Below are positions 1 through 8,313 of a stretch of 64,000 nt of DNA, in pieces; position 1 is the stretch's first letter; each line of letters opens with the position of its first letter. The notes below the pieces were generated by a model. That model did not search any database. It was not told the origin of the DNA and worked only from the letters and a program-made list of their open reading frames with translations. Both the position numbers and the translations under genes were made by a program. Source of the stretch: UBA1672 sp050633325 (GTDB lineage: Bacteria; Pseudomonadota; Alphaproteobacteria; Micavibrionales; Micavibrionaceae); NCBI GenBank assembly GCA_050633325.1, contig JBOEGH010000006.1, positions 186,001-250,000 on the forward strand, read 5' to 3'.

Positions 1-1406
1 AACAGTTAAAAGTAATCAAGGATGAAATTGAGGGGAAGAATATTACTCTTATACCCGTAGATGTTAATCCGATTGATGAAGTATGGTTTGACCAACCTAA
101 ACCACCTAAAAGTAATGTGACTATATTCCCTGATGAAATAGCAGGTAATAGCTCTGCGGATAAAAGGTGTGATGTTGCAAAGTTGATAAAGGCTAACGGT
201 TGCTCATCGTGTCTTTTAACATTAAGTGACTCAATATGTTGGCTTTTGAATGTTCGCGGCGGGGATGTCGACTACTCTCCTTTAGTTTTGTCCTATGGCA
301 TGCTTTATGACGATGGATCTTTCGACTGGTTTGTTGATAAAGAAAAATTATCCGAAGATGTTATTAGTCAGTTTGGTGAAGATGTTCGTATATATGAAAT
401 GGACTTTATTGAGGAGCGCATATCACAATTATCTGGCTGCGTTTGGATGGATAGGTCATCAGCACCATGTTGGTTTGATAAATCTTTTAGGCGTGCAGGC
501 CTTGAGATTTTAGATTTGGATGATCCGTGTATTGCACCTAAGGCAATCAAAACTACTTCAGAAAAATCGGCAATACGTGCTGCACATGTTCAAGATGGAG
601 TTGCAATTGCTAAGTTTTTGTATTGGTTATCGACTTTAGAAAATTATGATGGAGTAAGCGAAATATCAGTAGAGGACAAGCTTGAGTCCTTTCGCCGTGA
701 ATGCGCTGATTATATAGGCGCAAGCTTTCCAACGATCGCTGGGTTTGCTGGTAATGGTGCCATTGTTCATTATCGGGCGACAAAGGACAGTAATGCCGAG
801 ATTAGCGTTGATGGTCTTTTGCTTGTTGATAGTGGTGGTCAATACAGGTGGGGAACTACGGACATAACGCGTACTGTGGCAATAAATGATCCAACGCAAG
901 AGCAAAGGGAAAATTACACTCGCGTGCTACAGGGGCATATTGCTCTGGCCACTGCCATTTTCCCTAAAGGAACAGTGGGAAAAGAGATAGATAGCTTGGC
1001 GAGAGGCCCTTTACAAAAAGCAGGTTTAGATTATGCACATGGCACCGGACACGGTGTTGGCTGTTATCTTTGTGTTCATGAGAGCGCCGCGGGAATTTCT
1101 CCGCGGGGGGAACAACCTCTGGAGGAGGGGATGCTAATATCTAATGAGCCGGGATATTACAAAGAGGGTGAGTACGGAATACGTATAGAGAATTTGGTTC
1201 TTGTAGAGGAAAGTGAGGCGGACAATATGCTTCAATTTGAAACAGTTACCTATGCGCCCTATGCGCGTAATTTGATTGATTTGTCTATGCTAAACGATCA
1301 AGAATTATCATATATAAGATGGTATTCTAGTATGATAATTGACGTTTTATCTCCTTATTTGCCGAACCACATAATTGATTGGCTTAAGTCAGAGGCGGAC
1401 TTTTAA
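1..1406 (+). CDS. pepP: Aminopeptidase P (Xaa-Pro aminopeptidase, M24B), 5' end outside window
   Basis: Removes the N-terminal residue from peptides that have proline second; a cytoplasmic metallopeptidase with two metal ions. The frame is open from base 3, and the codons before the GTG at 117 already read like the inter-domain region of long aminopeptidases P (a VWF-D-P-P stretch), so the gene starts left of the window and the GTG is not the start. Counting from the codon at base 3, the metal ligands are all present: D276 and D287 (VDSGG and TTDITRT), H350 (HGTGHG), E382 (SNEPGYY) and E396 (GIRIEN). The family is about 600 residues, so roughly 120 are missing. It converges on the gene ending at 1457. 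The family call is safe. Confidence 0.9.
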   Translation, partial: QLKVIKDEIEGKNITLIPVDVNPIDEVWFDQPKPPKSNVTIFPDEIAGNSSADKRCDVAKLIKANGCSSCLLTLSDSICWLLNVRGGDVDYSPLVLSYGMLYDDGSFDWFVDKEKLSEDVISQFGEDVRIYEMDFIEERISQLSGCVWMDRSSAPCWFDKSFRRAGLEILDLDDPCIAPKAIKTTSEKSAIRAAHVQDGVAIAKFLYWLSTLENYDGVSEISVEDKLESFRRECADYIGASFPTIAGFAGNGAIVHYRATKDSNAEISVDGLLLVDSGGQYRWGTTDITRTVAINDPTQEQRENYTRVLQGHIALATAIFPKGTVGKEIDSLARGPLQKAGLDYAHGTGHGVGCYLCVHESAAGISPRGEQPLEEGMLISNEPGYYKEGEYGIRIENLVLVEESEADNMLQFETVTYAPYARNLIDLSMLNDQELSYIRWYSSMIIDVLSPYLPNHIIDWLKSEADF

Positions 1407-1456
1407 CTTTTTAGGGCTGTAGTTTTTAATTCGTATGTCCAAAGTTATTTTATTGT

Positions 1457-2764
1457 TTAATTATCACTTGTTACAGGTAGATCTTCATCTATTGTTTTGG
1501 TTTCAGATGCATCTGCTTCTTGTTTTTTTACAGGCGTGTTTCTTTTTTCTGGATGAAATTTCATTAATGGAAAAAATGTTTTATCCAACGCAGATTTTGA
1601 GTTTTTCTTTGTGCTCAAAAACTCTTGTATTGTTACCACGTTACCTCGGTATACAGCTTGCAAAACAATAGTTGTTATATTGGGGAATTGGTCTGTTGGT
1701 GTGATTACCAATTTAATCCACATCGCGTCATCACCATCTACTTTGAGAGTTTTTACGTTAAGACTGTCTGTAGAAACATTTTTTACAAATTTTGCCACAT
1801 GTTTGGAAAATAGAAGGGCTTTCACGCTGGAGTATGCATAAGCCTTTTTGTCTTTATATGAGTATACGTTATAGTTTGCTCTCTCTTCTGTAACTGGATC
1901 AACTAATATAAAGCGCATAACCTCTGTGCCGTCTTTTATTGTAAACTTAGGAGGAAACGGCGTGTAATCTTTGTTTTGTGGCGGTAATTTTACAGTAAAT
2001 ATATTGCTTTTAGATGTGTGGTCTATCCAACCATATCCTAATGGAATATTTTCTTTTGTTGCTCTTCCATCATATGGTGTCATTGTATCAAAGAAGTCAT
2101 CAGATCTGTATGAATACATTGTATGTGCAGGGCCACTTAATACCTGCTCTATCTTAGAGAAGTTGGTAATGTATATTCTAATCCTTAGTCCATATTTTTC
2201 ACCTTTTACCTTATATGAAATATAAACGTCACGACCTAGAAAGCCCTTATGCTTTATGTCCTTGTTGGTTAAAACTGCACCATTTATTGATTTAGCAGAT
2301 GTAACGTACCTTCTAGCAGAACGCTCTAGTATTTCTTTCATTTCCTTATATGTTAGTTCGCTGCCAAATGTTTGTGTAGTCTTTATAAGAAGGCTTTTCT
2401 CACTTTTAGTTCCTATATTACCATCCAGGGCGGATATTATTTCGGCCGAGCTTACAAACTCGTTTTGAGAAAATTGAAATGGAAAAATATTATATTTATA
2501 TTTTAAAGGAAACTTGGTTTCAAAAATACCGGTTATAGATTTATGTAGTCGCCATTCAATCTTATTTGCTTCTTTTTTTAGCTCATCAGGCATTTCTGTC
2601 CTGTCTTTAGTACCGATTTTTCCGGATGTCTTTTTGACTTCTTCCTTAGAGGGAGATTCAGATTTTTCTTTTGAAGGTGGCTGAGATATTGCTGTTGCCG
2701 GAGAAAAACCAAGGCATAATATGAACAAAATACCAAATAAATGGATGTGTTTTACTTTTTGCAT
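1457..2764 (-). CDS. Secreted protein of unknown function
   Basis: 435 residues with no family I recognise. Residues 1-25 form a clear Sec signal peptide: basic start, hydrophobic core, and a likely cleavage site near ATAISQ. A charged Ser/Pro/Lys/Glu linker follows at about residues 28-65. Then comes a mixed alpha/beta region with many Lys, Tyr and Phe residues, and finally a charged, probably disordered tail (from about 405). I see no catalytic motif or later membrane helix, so a periplasmic or exported location is inferred. It lies downstream of the rpsU terminator, so it probably has its own promoter in the AT-rich bases just before 2764. Confidence 0.6.
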   Translation of the reverse strand: MQKVKHIHLFGILFILCLGFSPATAISQPPSKEKSESPSKEEVKKTSGKIGTKDRTEMPDELKKEANKIEWRLHKSITGIFETKFPLKYKYNIFPFQFSQNEFVSSAEIISALDGNIGTKSEKSLLIKTTQTFGSELTYKEMKEILERSARRYVTSAKSINGAVLTNKDIKHKGFLGRDVYISYKVKGEKYGLRIRIYITNFSKIEQVLSGPAHTMYSYRSDDFFDTMTPYDGRATKENIPLGYGWIDHTSKSNIFTVKLPPQNKDYTPFPPKFTIKDGTEVMRFILVDPVTEERANYNVYSYKDKKAYAYSSVKALLFSKHVAKFVKNVSTDSLNVKTLKVDGDDAMWIKLVITPTDQFPNITTIVLQAVYRGNVVTIQEFLSTKKNSKSALDKTFFPLMKFHPEKRNTPVKKQEADASETKTIDEDLPVTSDN

Positions 2765-2827
2765 TATATTACCCCATGATTAAAACTAGCTTTTAATGTT
2801 ACCACACAAATATTAAAAATTAAGCAC

Positions 2828-2865
2828 AAAAAAACCGCTAACCAACATAAGGTAGCAGTTTTTTA
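2828..2865 (-). terminator. Rho-independent terminator after rpsU
   Basis: On the minus strand a stem with arms at about 2851-2860 and 2834-2843 (one G-U pair and one bulge) is followed at once by a run of seven T residues. It sits about 25 bases after the rpsU stop codon. The plus strand also ends in T residues, but no plus-strand gene needs it. Confidence 0.8.
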
Positions 2866-2887
2866 AAAACTTAATATCGTTTGGAAA

Positions 2888-3094
2888 CTAATACCCGTCA
2901 CGATCGCGACGTTTACGTTCCATTTTGCGACATCTACGAACCGCTTCTGCGTCTTCACGCGCGCGTTTCTCAGATGGTTTTTCGTAATGACGACGAAGTT
3001 TCATTTCACGAAAAATACCTTCGCGTTGCATTTTCTTTTTAAGAACGCGCAAAGCTTGGTCGACATTGTTATCTCTTACGTTCACACTGACCAC
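2888..3094 (-). CDS. rpsU: 30S ribosomal protein bS21
   Basis: Small basic protein of the 30S subunit near the anti-Shine-Dalgarno region, involved in translation initiation. The sequence is typical of the family: VRDNNVDQAL, then LKKKMQREG, then a strongly basic arginine-rich C-terminus. A reading frame could begin at a GTG at 3103, but the AGAGG ribosome binding site abuts that codon. It is 8 bases from the GTG at 3094, which also gives the usual N-terminus (MVSVNVRDNN), so I take 3094, giving 68 residues. It is a single-gene unit with its own terminator. Confidence 0.95.
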   Translation of the reverse strand: MVSVNVRDNNVDQALRVLKKKMQREGIFREMKLRRHYEKPSEKRAREDAEAVRRCRKMERKRRDRDGY

Positions 3095-3211
3095 AGTGTT
3101 CACCTCTTTCTAATTGTGTTTAAAAAATTAATATTACCCAAAATAGGTTGAGAATTGTTTAACATGACTTATACGTGGAAAGCAAAGGAAAAATAAGAAG
3201 ATAAAGCGTTT

Positions 3212-4831
3212 TTACGCTGCTTTGTGAGTTTTAAGGTTCATTGCTGCGTCAAGAAGGGTTTTGGTATAGTCCTGTTTAGGGGCGGAAAATATTTCTTTTG
3301 CGCTACCATGTTCTATAACTTTACCGTCTTTCATGACCAAAACGTTATGGCTCATCGCGCGTACAACACGTAAATCATGGCTGATAAACATATAAGACAG
3401 GTCGTGCTTTTCTTGTAGGTCTCGTAAAAGGTCTACTATTTCTGCTTGCACAGAAACATCTAATGCGCTTGTCGGTTCATCTAATACTACGAATTCGGGG
3501 GCAAGAACCATGGCGCGCGCAATTGATATACGTTGCCTTTGTCCACCAGAAAATTCGTGCGGATATCTGTGGCGTGTATCCGGTTTCATTTGAACATCCT
3601 CAAGAGATTGTACGATTAAGTCATCTCTTTGTTCATTGGATAGGCTTGGTTGATGCAGTTTTAATCCTTCTCCAATGATTTGTGAGACGCTCATCCTTGG
3701 GGATAGTGATCCGTAAGGGTCTTGAAATACGATTTGCATACGTGAGCGCAAAGGGCGCATAGCCTTACGGTTTAAGGTAGATATATCTTGACCGTCGAAA
3801 TTAATTATACCTTTAGATTCTAATAAACGTAGGGTAGCTAAACCTAATGTGCTTTTTCCTGATCCAGACTCGCCAACAACACCAAGTGTCTCACCACGTT
3901 TTATCTCTATATCAATGCCGTCAACGGCTTTTATCCAGTTAGTTGTCTTGCCCATAAAGTTTTTTGTGTGCGGGAAGTGCACCTTTATATCATTCCCCGA
4001 TATTATCGTTTTTGTATCATCATTTGTCTTTTTAACCGTTCCTGTAGGTCGGGTGTTAATTAACATCTTAGTATAGTCATTACTTGGTGTTTTGAATATG
4101 GACGAGGTTTCATTGATTTCCATCATTTCACCATGTTGCATGACACATACGTTATCTGCCATTTTTTCTACTACGGAAAGGTCATGTGTTATGAGCAACA
4201 TCGCCATACCCATTTCTTTTTGCAAGTCTTTAAGTAGCTCTAATATCTGTGCTTGAACAGTTACATCCAATGCCGTAGTAGGCTCATCCGCGATTAGTAG
4301 CTCAGGTTTGTTTGCCAACGCCATAGCAATCATTACACGCTGCCTTTGCCCCCCAGATAGCTCGTGAGGGTATGCGTTCAGGCGTTGCTTCATTTTAGGC
4401 AACCCAACCATATCCAGTAATTCTAAAACGCTTGATTTTGTATGACCTTTATCCATGCCCTGATGTATTGACAACACTTCGCCAATTTGACGCTCAATAG
4501 TGTGTAGCGGGTTTAGGGCGCTTTGCGGTTCTTGGAATATCATTCCTATTTGTTGCCCACGAATGGTGCGCATATATTCCTCACCTTTATTTAGAAGTTC
4601 TTCTCCCTCAAAGATGATTGATGATCCAGATCTGTGTGATGCCACGGGGTAAGGCAGTAACTTCATCGCAGAAAGTGCGGTAACAGATTTTCCTGACCCT
4701 GATTCCCCAACCAAAGACATGGTTTCTCCCTTTAATATGTCAAAGCTCATACCTTTAACGGCATGGAAATCACCGGAAGGTGTTTTGAAATCAACATGTA
4801 AATTCTTGACTTGTAATATTTTATCGGGCAT
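3212..4831 (-). CDS. yejF: ABC transporter, double ATPase subunit YejF
   Basis: Energises import of oligopeptides (in E. coli, microcin C) through YejB/YejE. Two complete ABC ATPase domains are fused: Walker A GESGSGKS at about residues 42-49 and again at 320-327, each followed by its own LSGGQRQR or FSGGQRQR signature and a DEPT Walker B. About 540 residues is the normal YejF length. GTG codons at 4843 and 4834 are possible starts, but the ATG at 4831 gives the usual short N-terminus and has a weak GAAG before it. Its partners are far away: yejE at 17963, yejB at 20380 and yejA at 23898. It is divergent from the ThiE-like gene, with about 40 bases between starts. Confidence 0.93.
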   Translation of the reverse strand: MPDKILQVKNLHVDFKTPSGDFHAVKGMSFDILKGETMSLVGESGSGKSVTALSAMKLLPYPVASHRSGSSIIFEGEELLNKGEEYMRTIRGQQIGMIFQEPQSALNPLHTIERQIGEVLSIHQGMDKGHTKSSVLELLDMVGLPKMKQRLNAYPHELSGGQRQRVMIAMALANKPELLIADEPTTALDVTVQAQILELLKDLQKEMGMAMLLITHDLSVVEKMADNVCVMQHGEMMEINETSSIFKTPSNDYTKMLINTRPTGTVKKTNDDTKTIISGNDIKVHFPHTKNFMGKTTNWIKAVDGIDIEIKRGETLGVVGESGSGKSTLGLATLRLLESKGIINFDGQDISTLNRKAMRPLRSRMQIVFQDPYGSLSPRMSVSQIIGEGLKLHQPSLSNEQRDDLIVQSLEDVQMKPDTRHRYPHEFSGGQRQRISIARAMVLAPEFVVLDEPTSALDVSVQAEIVDLLRDLQEKHDLSYMFISHDLRVVRAMSHNVLVMKDGKVIEHGSAKEIFSAPKQDYTKTLLDAAMNLKTHKAA

Positions 4832-4873
4832 CACGATCTTCACTGATATTGTATTTACAGGAAACCATAAACA

Positions 4874-5506
4874 ATGAGCAGCGACAAGAGCGGAAGCCCA
4901 CCATGTGGCATTTATGTGCGGATAGATGATTTTTCCAATATGTTGGATGTCATTGGATATGTCCGTAAGATGGCGTTTGCCATTAACCGTTCATCCGGAT
5001 ATGAAAAAAATATGGTGGTGGTTGAGCTTGCCTATACCGAAGAAGTAGCAGAGCGTATAGTAGATATTGTACCCATTATACGCGATCAGGGTTTCGTGGT
5101 CATTGTAAGTGGTGTCTCAGACTCTATGGGGGCAGATGGTGTTTTAGTTACAAGTCCTGATGAAGCGAATATAACGCGTGATAAACTTGGTGATGACGCG
5201 ATTATTGGTGTTACTTGCGACGACCTTGACGCGGCGGCCACTGCGGTTGAAACGGGAGTTGATTATGTTGTTATACCTTCTGATCCGATAACGATATCTA
5301 AATTTAGTGCGAAGAGTGATGTTTTATGTGTTGCTCGTGGTAAGTCTATAACAAATAAAAATTGTGGCGTATTATCGCAAGCTGGAGCCAACTTAGTTGA
5401 TGTTGGTGATTACATTCGTAATCATAAAAAAGATGCCATGCAAGGGACTGTGAATATATTGCATGAACTTGATCAGGCAGTGAAATCTATGGGTAAACTT
5501 AATTGA
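4874..5506 (+). CDS. Thiamine-phosphate-synthase-like TIM-barrel protein
   Basis: 210 residues resembling the ThiE/TenI fold: GADGVLV followed by a helix, IIGVTCDD-DAAATAVETGVDYVV, then a late VLCVARG strand and an AGANLVDVG turn where ThiE binds phosphate. ThiE catalyses pyrophosphate displacement between HMP-PP and thiazole phosphate, but the usual TxTK segment after GADYV is SDPITISK here, and the early substrate-binding motifs are not evident. Synthase activity is therefore doubtful; a regulatory or divergent role is possible. The gene is head-to-head with yejF and converges with the arsC-like gene. The fold assignment is moderate and no function is assigned. Confidence 0.6.
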   Translation: MSSDKSGSPPCGIYVRIDDFSNMLDVIGYVRKMAFAINRSSGYEKNMVVVELAYTEEVAERIVDIVPIIRDQGFVVIVSGVSDSMGADGVLVTSPDEANITRDKLGDDAIIGVTCDDLDAAATAVETGVDYVVIPSDPITISKFSAKSDVLCVARGKSITNKNCGVLSQAGANLVDVGDYIRNHKKDAMQGTVNILHELDQAVKSMGKLN

Positions 5507-5524
5507 TTGATTAAAAAATTATTT

Positions 5525-5872
5525 TTACAAAAGGTCTTTTACCAATTCCGGTGGACGGCAAATCAATGCACCTTTATCTGTTACAACGATTGGACGCTCA
5601 AGTAATCTTGGATATTTTGCAATTCCTGATATCAGCTCTTCATTATTGCTATCTTGATGAAGTTCAGCCTCTTTGAATTCAGGTTCTTTAACCCTCATCA
5701 TTTTCAACGCACTATCAAACCCCAGTAAGTTTAGTATTTTCTCCAAACCTTCAATATCTAATGATTCATTCAGATACTCAACTATTTCCGGTTCAATATC
5801 ATGTTCACGAATTATCTCTAAAGTTTGTCTGGATTTAGAACAGCGAGGGTTGTGATAAATTACAGTTTTCAT
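5525..5872 (-). CDS. arsC: ArsC-family (thioredoxin-fold) reductase
   Basis: 115 residues, the normal size of glutaredoxin-linked ArsC/YfgD proteins. The catalytic cysteine is C11 in HNPRCSKSRQ, and the C-terminal RPIVVTDKGALICRPPE matches the family's arginine-containing anion site. These proteins reduce arsenate with glutathione and glutaredoxin, though many YfgD-type members have no proven arsenate activity. It overlaps the upstream membrane protein by 4 bases (ATGA) and is last in an argH-membrane protein-arsC unit. There is no arsR or arsB nearby, so an arsenic role is not supported by context. Confidence 0.85.
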   Translation of the reverse strand: MKTVIYHNPRCSKSRQTLEIIREHDIEPEIVEYLNESLDIEGLEKILNLLGFDSALKMMRVKEPEFKEAELHQDSNNEELISGIAKYPRLLERPIVVTDKGALICRPPELVKDLL

Positions 5873-6417
5873 TGGTTTCTTTCTTTCGTAATTTTGTTTT
5901 TTGATAATAGGGGGTAATAATGTCTCATAAGCATAAATATACCTAGTATAGTCATGATAAGATGAACAATGTATAGGGGTATCAAATCGTTATCTGCGGC
6001 ATAAAGCATCCATAATGCTTCGGCGAATGTATAACCGATCTTCATTTGATGTTGATTTGGACACATCTCGCCGCCACGGCACAGTACGATTGCGATAACT
6101 AAGTATAAGTCACTTAGATTTTGATAAACGGCTAATATCCCAATTAATGCAAAAATACTGCTTCCAAGGAATTTGTACAACACAACACGTCGTTTACTGA
6201 TATGTGATAGGTAATTAATTGTGTAAAGTTGATATAGTGAAGCAGAGCCCGCCGCTATACACGCAATAACGCCGGCGTAACCGCCCGTTAAAACCAAATA
6301 GATACCGCAAAAGAAGCACGCCCAGAAATTAAGGGCGAGGATCATAGTCTTTGAATTGCTTAGATACAGAAATGTTACAGATATTACATATGCTGTAAAA
6401 AATGAGTATGCGAGCAT
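5869..6417 (-). CDS. Inner-membrane protein, YgjV-like
   Basis: 182 residues with about six hydrophobic helices and short loops. A conserved-looking central loop (CRGGEMCPNQHQMKIGY) and the overall length suggest the YgjV family of bacterial inner-membrane proteins, whose function I do not know. The start codon shares one base with the argH stop (TAATG), so it is very likely translationally coupled to argH. The downstream arsC-like gene overlaps it by 4 bases. Coupling to argH may only reflect operon packing. Confidence 0.6.
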   Translation of the reverse strand: MLAYSFFTAYVISVTFLYLSNSKTMILALNFWACFFCGIYLVLTGGYAGVIACIAAGSASLYQLYTINYLSHISKRRVVLYKFLGSSIFALIGILAVYQNLSDLYLVIAIVLCRGGEMCPNQHQMKIGYTFAEALWMLYAADNDLIPLYIVHLIMTILGIFMLMRHYYPLLSKNKITKERNQ

Positions 6418-7727
6418 TATTTCTTAACACTTAAAACGCTAAATATTTCATCTGTTATCGCTGGATTTACGGCTTGCATATCTTCCAGATTAAGTTCGTC
6501 CAATTTGCATCCCTTATCCTCTGCCATTTTAACAATAGCGCCTGTCGCGTGATGCGCATCACGGAAAGGAAGTCCTAAATTCATAACCAGCCAATCAGCA
6601 AGCGCAGTAGCTGTAGTATAACCCATCTCAGCAGAGTTCAGCATTGCCTCCGTATGGAATTCCGCGCTCTCTAACATGCCTTTCATTGCTTGCAAGCAAA
6701 GTGAAAGAGCGTCGAAATTGTCGAATACAGGTTCTTTATCTTCTTGAAGGTCTTTGTTGTATGCCAAGGGAAGACCTTTAAGTACGGTCATCATTTGAAC
6801 AAGGTTGCCGTTCATACGTCCGGTTTTTCCACGCACCAGTTCCGCGGCATCAGGGTTTTTCTTCTGCGGCATTATAGAGCTTCCTGTGCTCCAACTGTCA
6901 GATAGCTGGATAAAACCAAACTGTGGTGTTGCCCAAATGATAATCTCTTCGGCCAGTCTTGATAGATTTAGGCCACATTGTGCAGTTATAAATAAGAACT
7001 CACTGGCAAAGTCACGTGCCGATACTGCATCTAATGTGTTTGGCATTGGGCCATCAAAGCCAAGCTTTTCCGCAGTAAATTCACGATCAATTGGATATGG
7101 TGTTCCCGCCAAAGCCGCCGATCCCAGTGGGCATTTATTTATCCGTACTGCAAAATCTTGAAGGCGTGATTTGTCGCGCTCTAACATGTGCCAATATGCG
7201 TTCATGTGTATACCAAGAGTTATTGGCTGTGCTGCTTGTAGGTGTGTGAATCCAGGCATAATATCGTTGCCATGCTTTGTGCTAAGCGCATCTAAGGTTA
7301 TTTGCAGTGATTCAACTTGCCCAATCAGGTCATGTGTTGCTTCACGCGTCCACATTTTAAAATCTGTTGCCACTTGGTCATTACGTGAACGTGCAGTGTG
7401 CAGTTTTCCGGCCACATCACCAATAATCTCACGCAGGCGAGATTCTATGTTCATATGTATATCTTCAAGTGATGCTTTGAATTCAAATTCACCTGCTTTA
7501 ATTTCTTCGGCAATTTTGTTTAGTCCGTTTACTATTTGAACTGCTTCGTCTTTTGATATTATCTCTTGTTTTGCAAGCATAGTTGCGTGCGCAATGCTTC
7601 CGCGAATATCTTGCCTCCACATGCGTTTGTCAAAACCTATACTGGCGTTAATTTGTTCCATTATATCGGATGGCTTGTCTTCGAATCTACCACCCCACAT
7701 TTGATTTGCGTTATTCTCTTTTGTCAT
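6417..7727 (-). CDS. argH: Argininosuccinate lyase
   Basis: Last step of arginine synthesis: cleaves argininosuccinate to arginine and fumarate in the cytoplasm as a tetramer. It shows the family start MWGGRF, the SRNDQV loop at about 114-119, the catalytic histidine region TPGFTHLQ-like (H162), and the fumarase/lyase signature GSSIMPQKKNP at 282-292 with the mobile-loop serines. At 436 residues it ends at VLSVKK, whereas most ArgH proteins continue about 25-30 residues through an S-x-A-x-x-GG-T-P-type tail. The next gene starts on its stop codon and no frame continues the tail, so this is a short C-terminus rather than an obvious frameshift. Separated from argG by two other genes. Confidence 0.95.
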   Translation of the reverse strand: MTKENNANQMWGGRFEDKPSDIMEQINASIGFDKRMWRQDIRGSIAHATMLAKQEIISKDEAVQIVNGLNKIAEEIKAGEFEFKASLEDIHMNIESRLREIIGDVAGKLHTARSRNDQVATDFKMWTREATHDLIGQVESLQITLDALSTKHGNDIMPGFTHLQAAQPITLGIHMNAYWHMLERDKSRLQDFAVRINKCPLGSAALAGTPYPIDREFTAEKLGFDGPMPNTLDAVSARDFASEFLFITAQCGLNLSRLAEEIIIWATPQFGFIQLSDSWSTGSSIMPQKKNPDAAELVRGKTGRMNGNLVQMMTVLKGLPLAYNKDLQEDKEPVFDNFDALSLCLQAMKGMLESAEFHTEAMLNSAEMGYTTATALADWLVMNLGLPFRDAHHATGAIVKMAEDKGCKLDELNLEDMQAVNPAITDEIFSVLSVKK

Positions 7728-7739
7728 GTCTTTATTCCT

Positions 7740-8189
7740 TTATATCTTTTTCACAAAACAAGTTTTAAGTACCAATCCTTTTACTTCTTTCGTTCGGCAA
7801 TCTATCAACTCTGGGTCATCTGTAAGGGTGATGTTTTTAACAGTTGTTCCACGTTTTAAGGTAACGCCAGCACCCTTAACGTCCAAGTCTTTGATTAGCG
7901 TTACCGTATCACCATCTTGCAATGTTGTTCCATTGAAATCCAGAGTAGGGGCGGTTTTTCCTTCGCCTTCTTCGTTCCAATCAAGTGAACCTATGCCGTA
8001 ATCTACGTTGGCTTGTTCCATGGCGTCTTCTTTGGTCATGTGCCAAAGTTCTAATGACGGAACATCACCAATAGATTCGTATCCGTATAAAAACCATCCG
8101 TCTGAGGCAGGGTCAAATTCGATTGTAATATGCTTGACGTTATCCTGAGGTGAAGAAAGATCAGCCATTATACGTTTTGGTGAAGTCAT
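7740..8189 (-). CDS. PhnA/YjdM-domain protein with a replaced N-terminal domain
   Basis: 149 residues. The C-terminal half (about 85-149) matches the PhnA/YjdM domain: LQDGDTVTLIKDLDVKG, then LKRGTTVKNI, then LKTCFVKK. In E. coli YjdM this SH3-like domain follows a four-cysteine zinc ribbon. Here residues 1-80 have no CxxC pairs and instead carry an unrelated region (FDPASDGWFLYGYES, then a DAMEQANVDYGI helix ending at DWNEE). The start at 8189 has an AGGA site 6 bases away. YjdM's role is not settled (it is not the phosphonoacetate hydrolase once called PhnA). It lies 12 bases upstream of argH in the same direction, so the two may be cotranscribed. Confidence 0.7.
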   Translation of the reverse strand: MTSPKRIMADLSSPQDNVKHITIEFDPASDGWFLYGYESIGDVPSLELWHMTKEDAMEQANVDYGIGSLDWNEEGEGKTAPTLDFNGTTLQDGDTVTLIKDLDVKGAGVTLKRGTTVKNITLTDDPELIDCRTKEVKGLVLKTCFVKKI

Positions 8190-8313
8190 AGTAATTCCTA
8201 AGTTATTTACTTACTTTGTAATTGAGTTGTTGGGGTAAGGCTAGGGCTAAATGTTGCTTTTATTAATAAAACTGATTAGATTATGAAAAAAATAAATTGG
8301 GGCATTGGTTACA

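Noticed and set aside
1..1406. Left-edge metallopeptidase as a possible argE-type deacetylase.
   Set aside because: The motifs are those of the M24 pita-bread aminopeptidase P, not of the M20 deacetylase family.
5525..5872. An arsenic resistance locus.
   Set aside because: Only the ArsC-like gene is present; there is no arsR, arsB or acr3 nearby.
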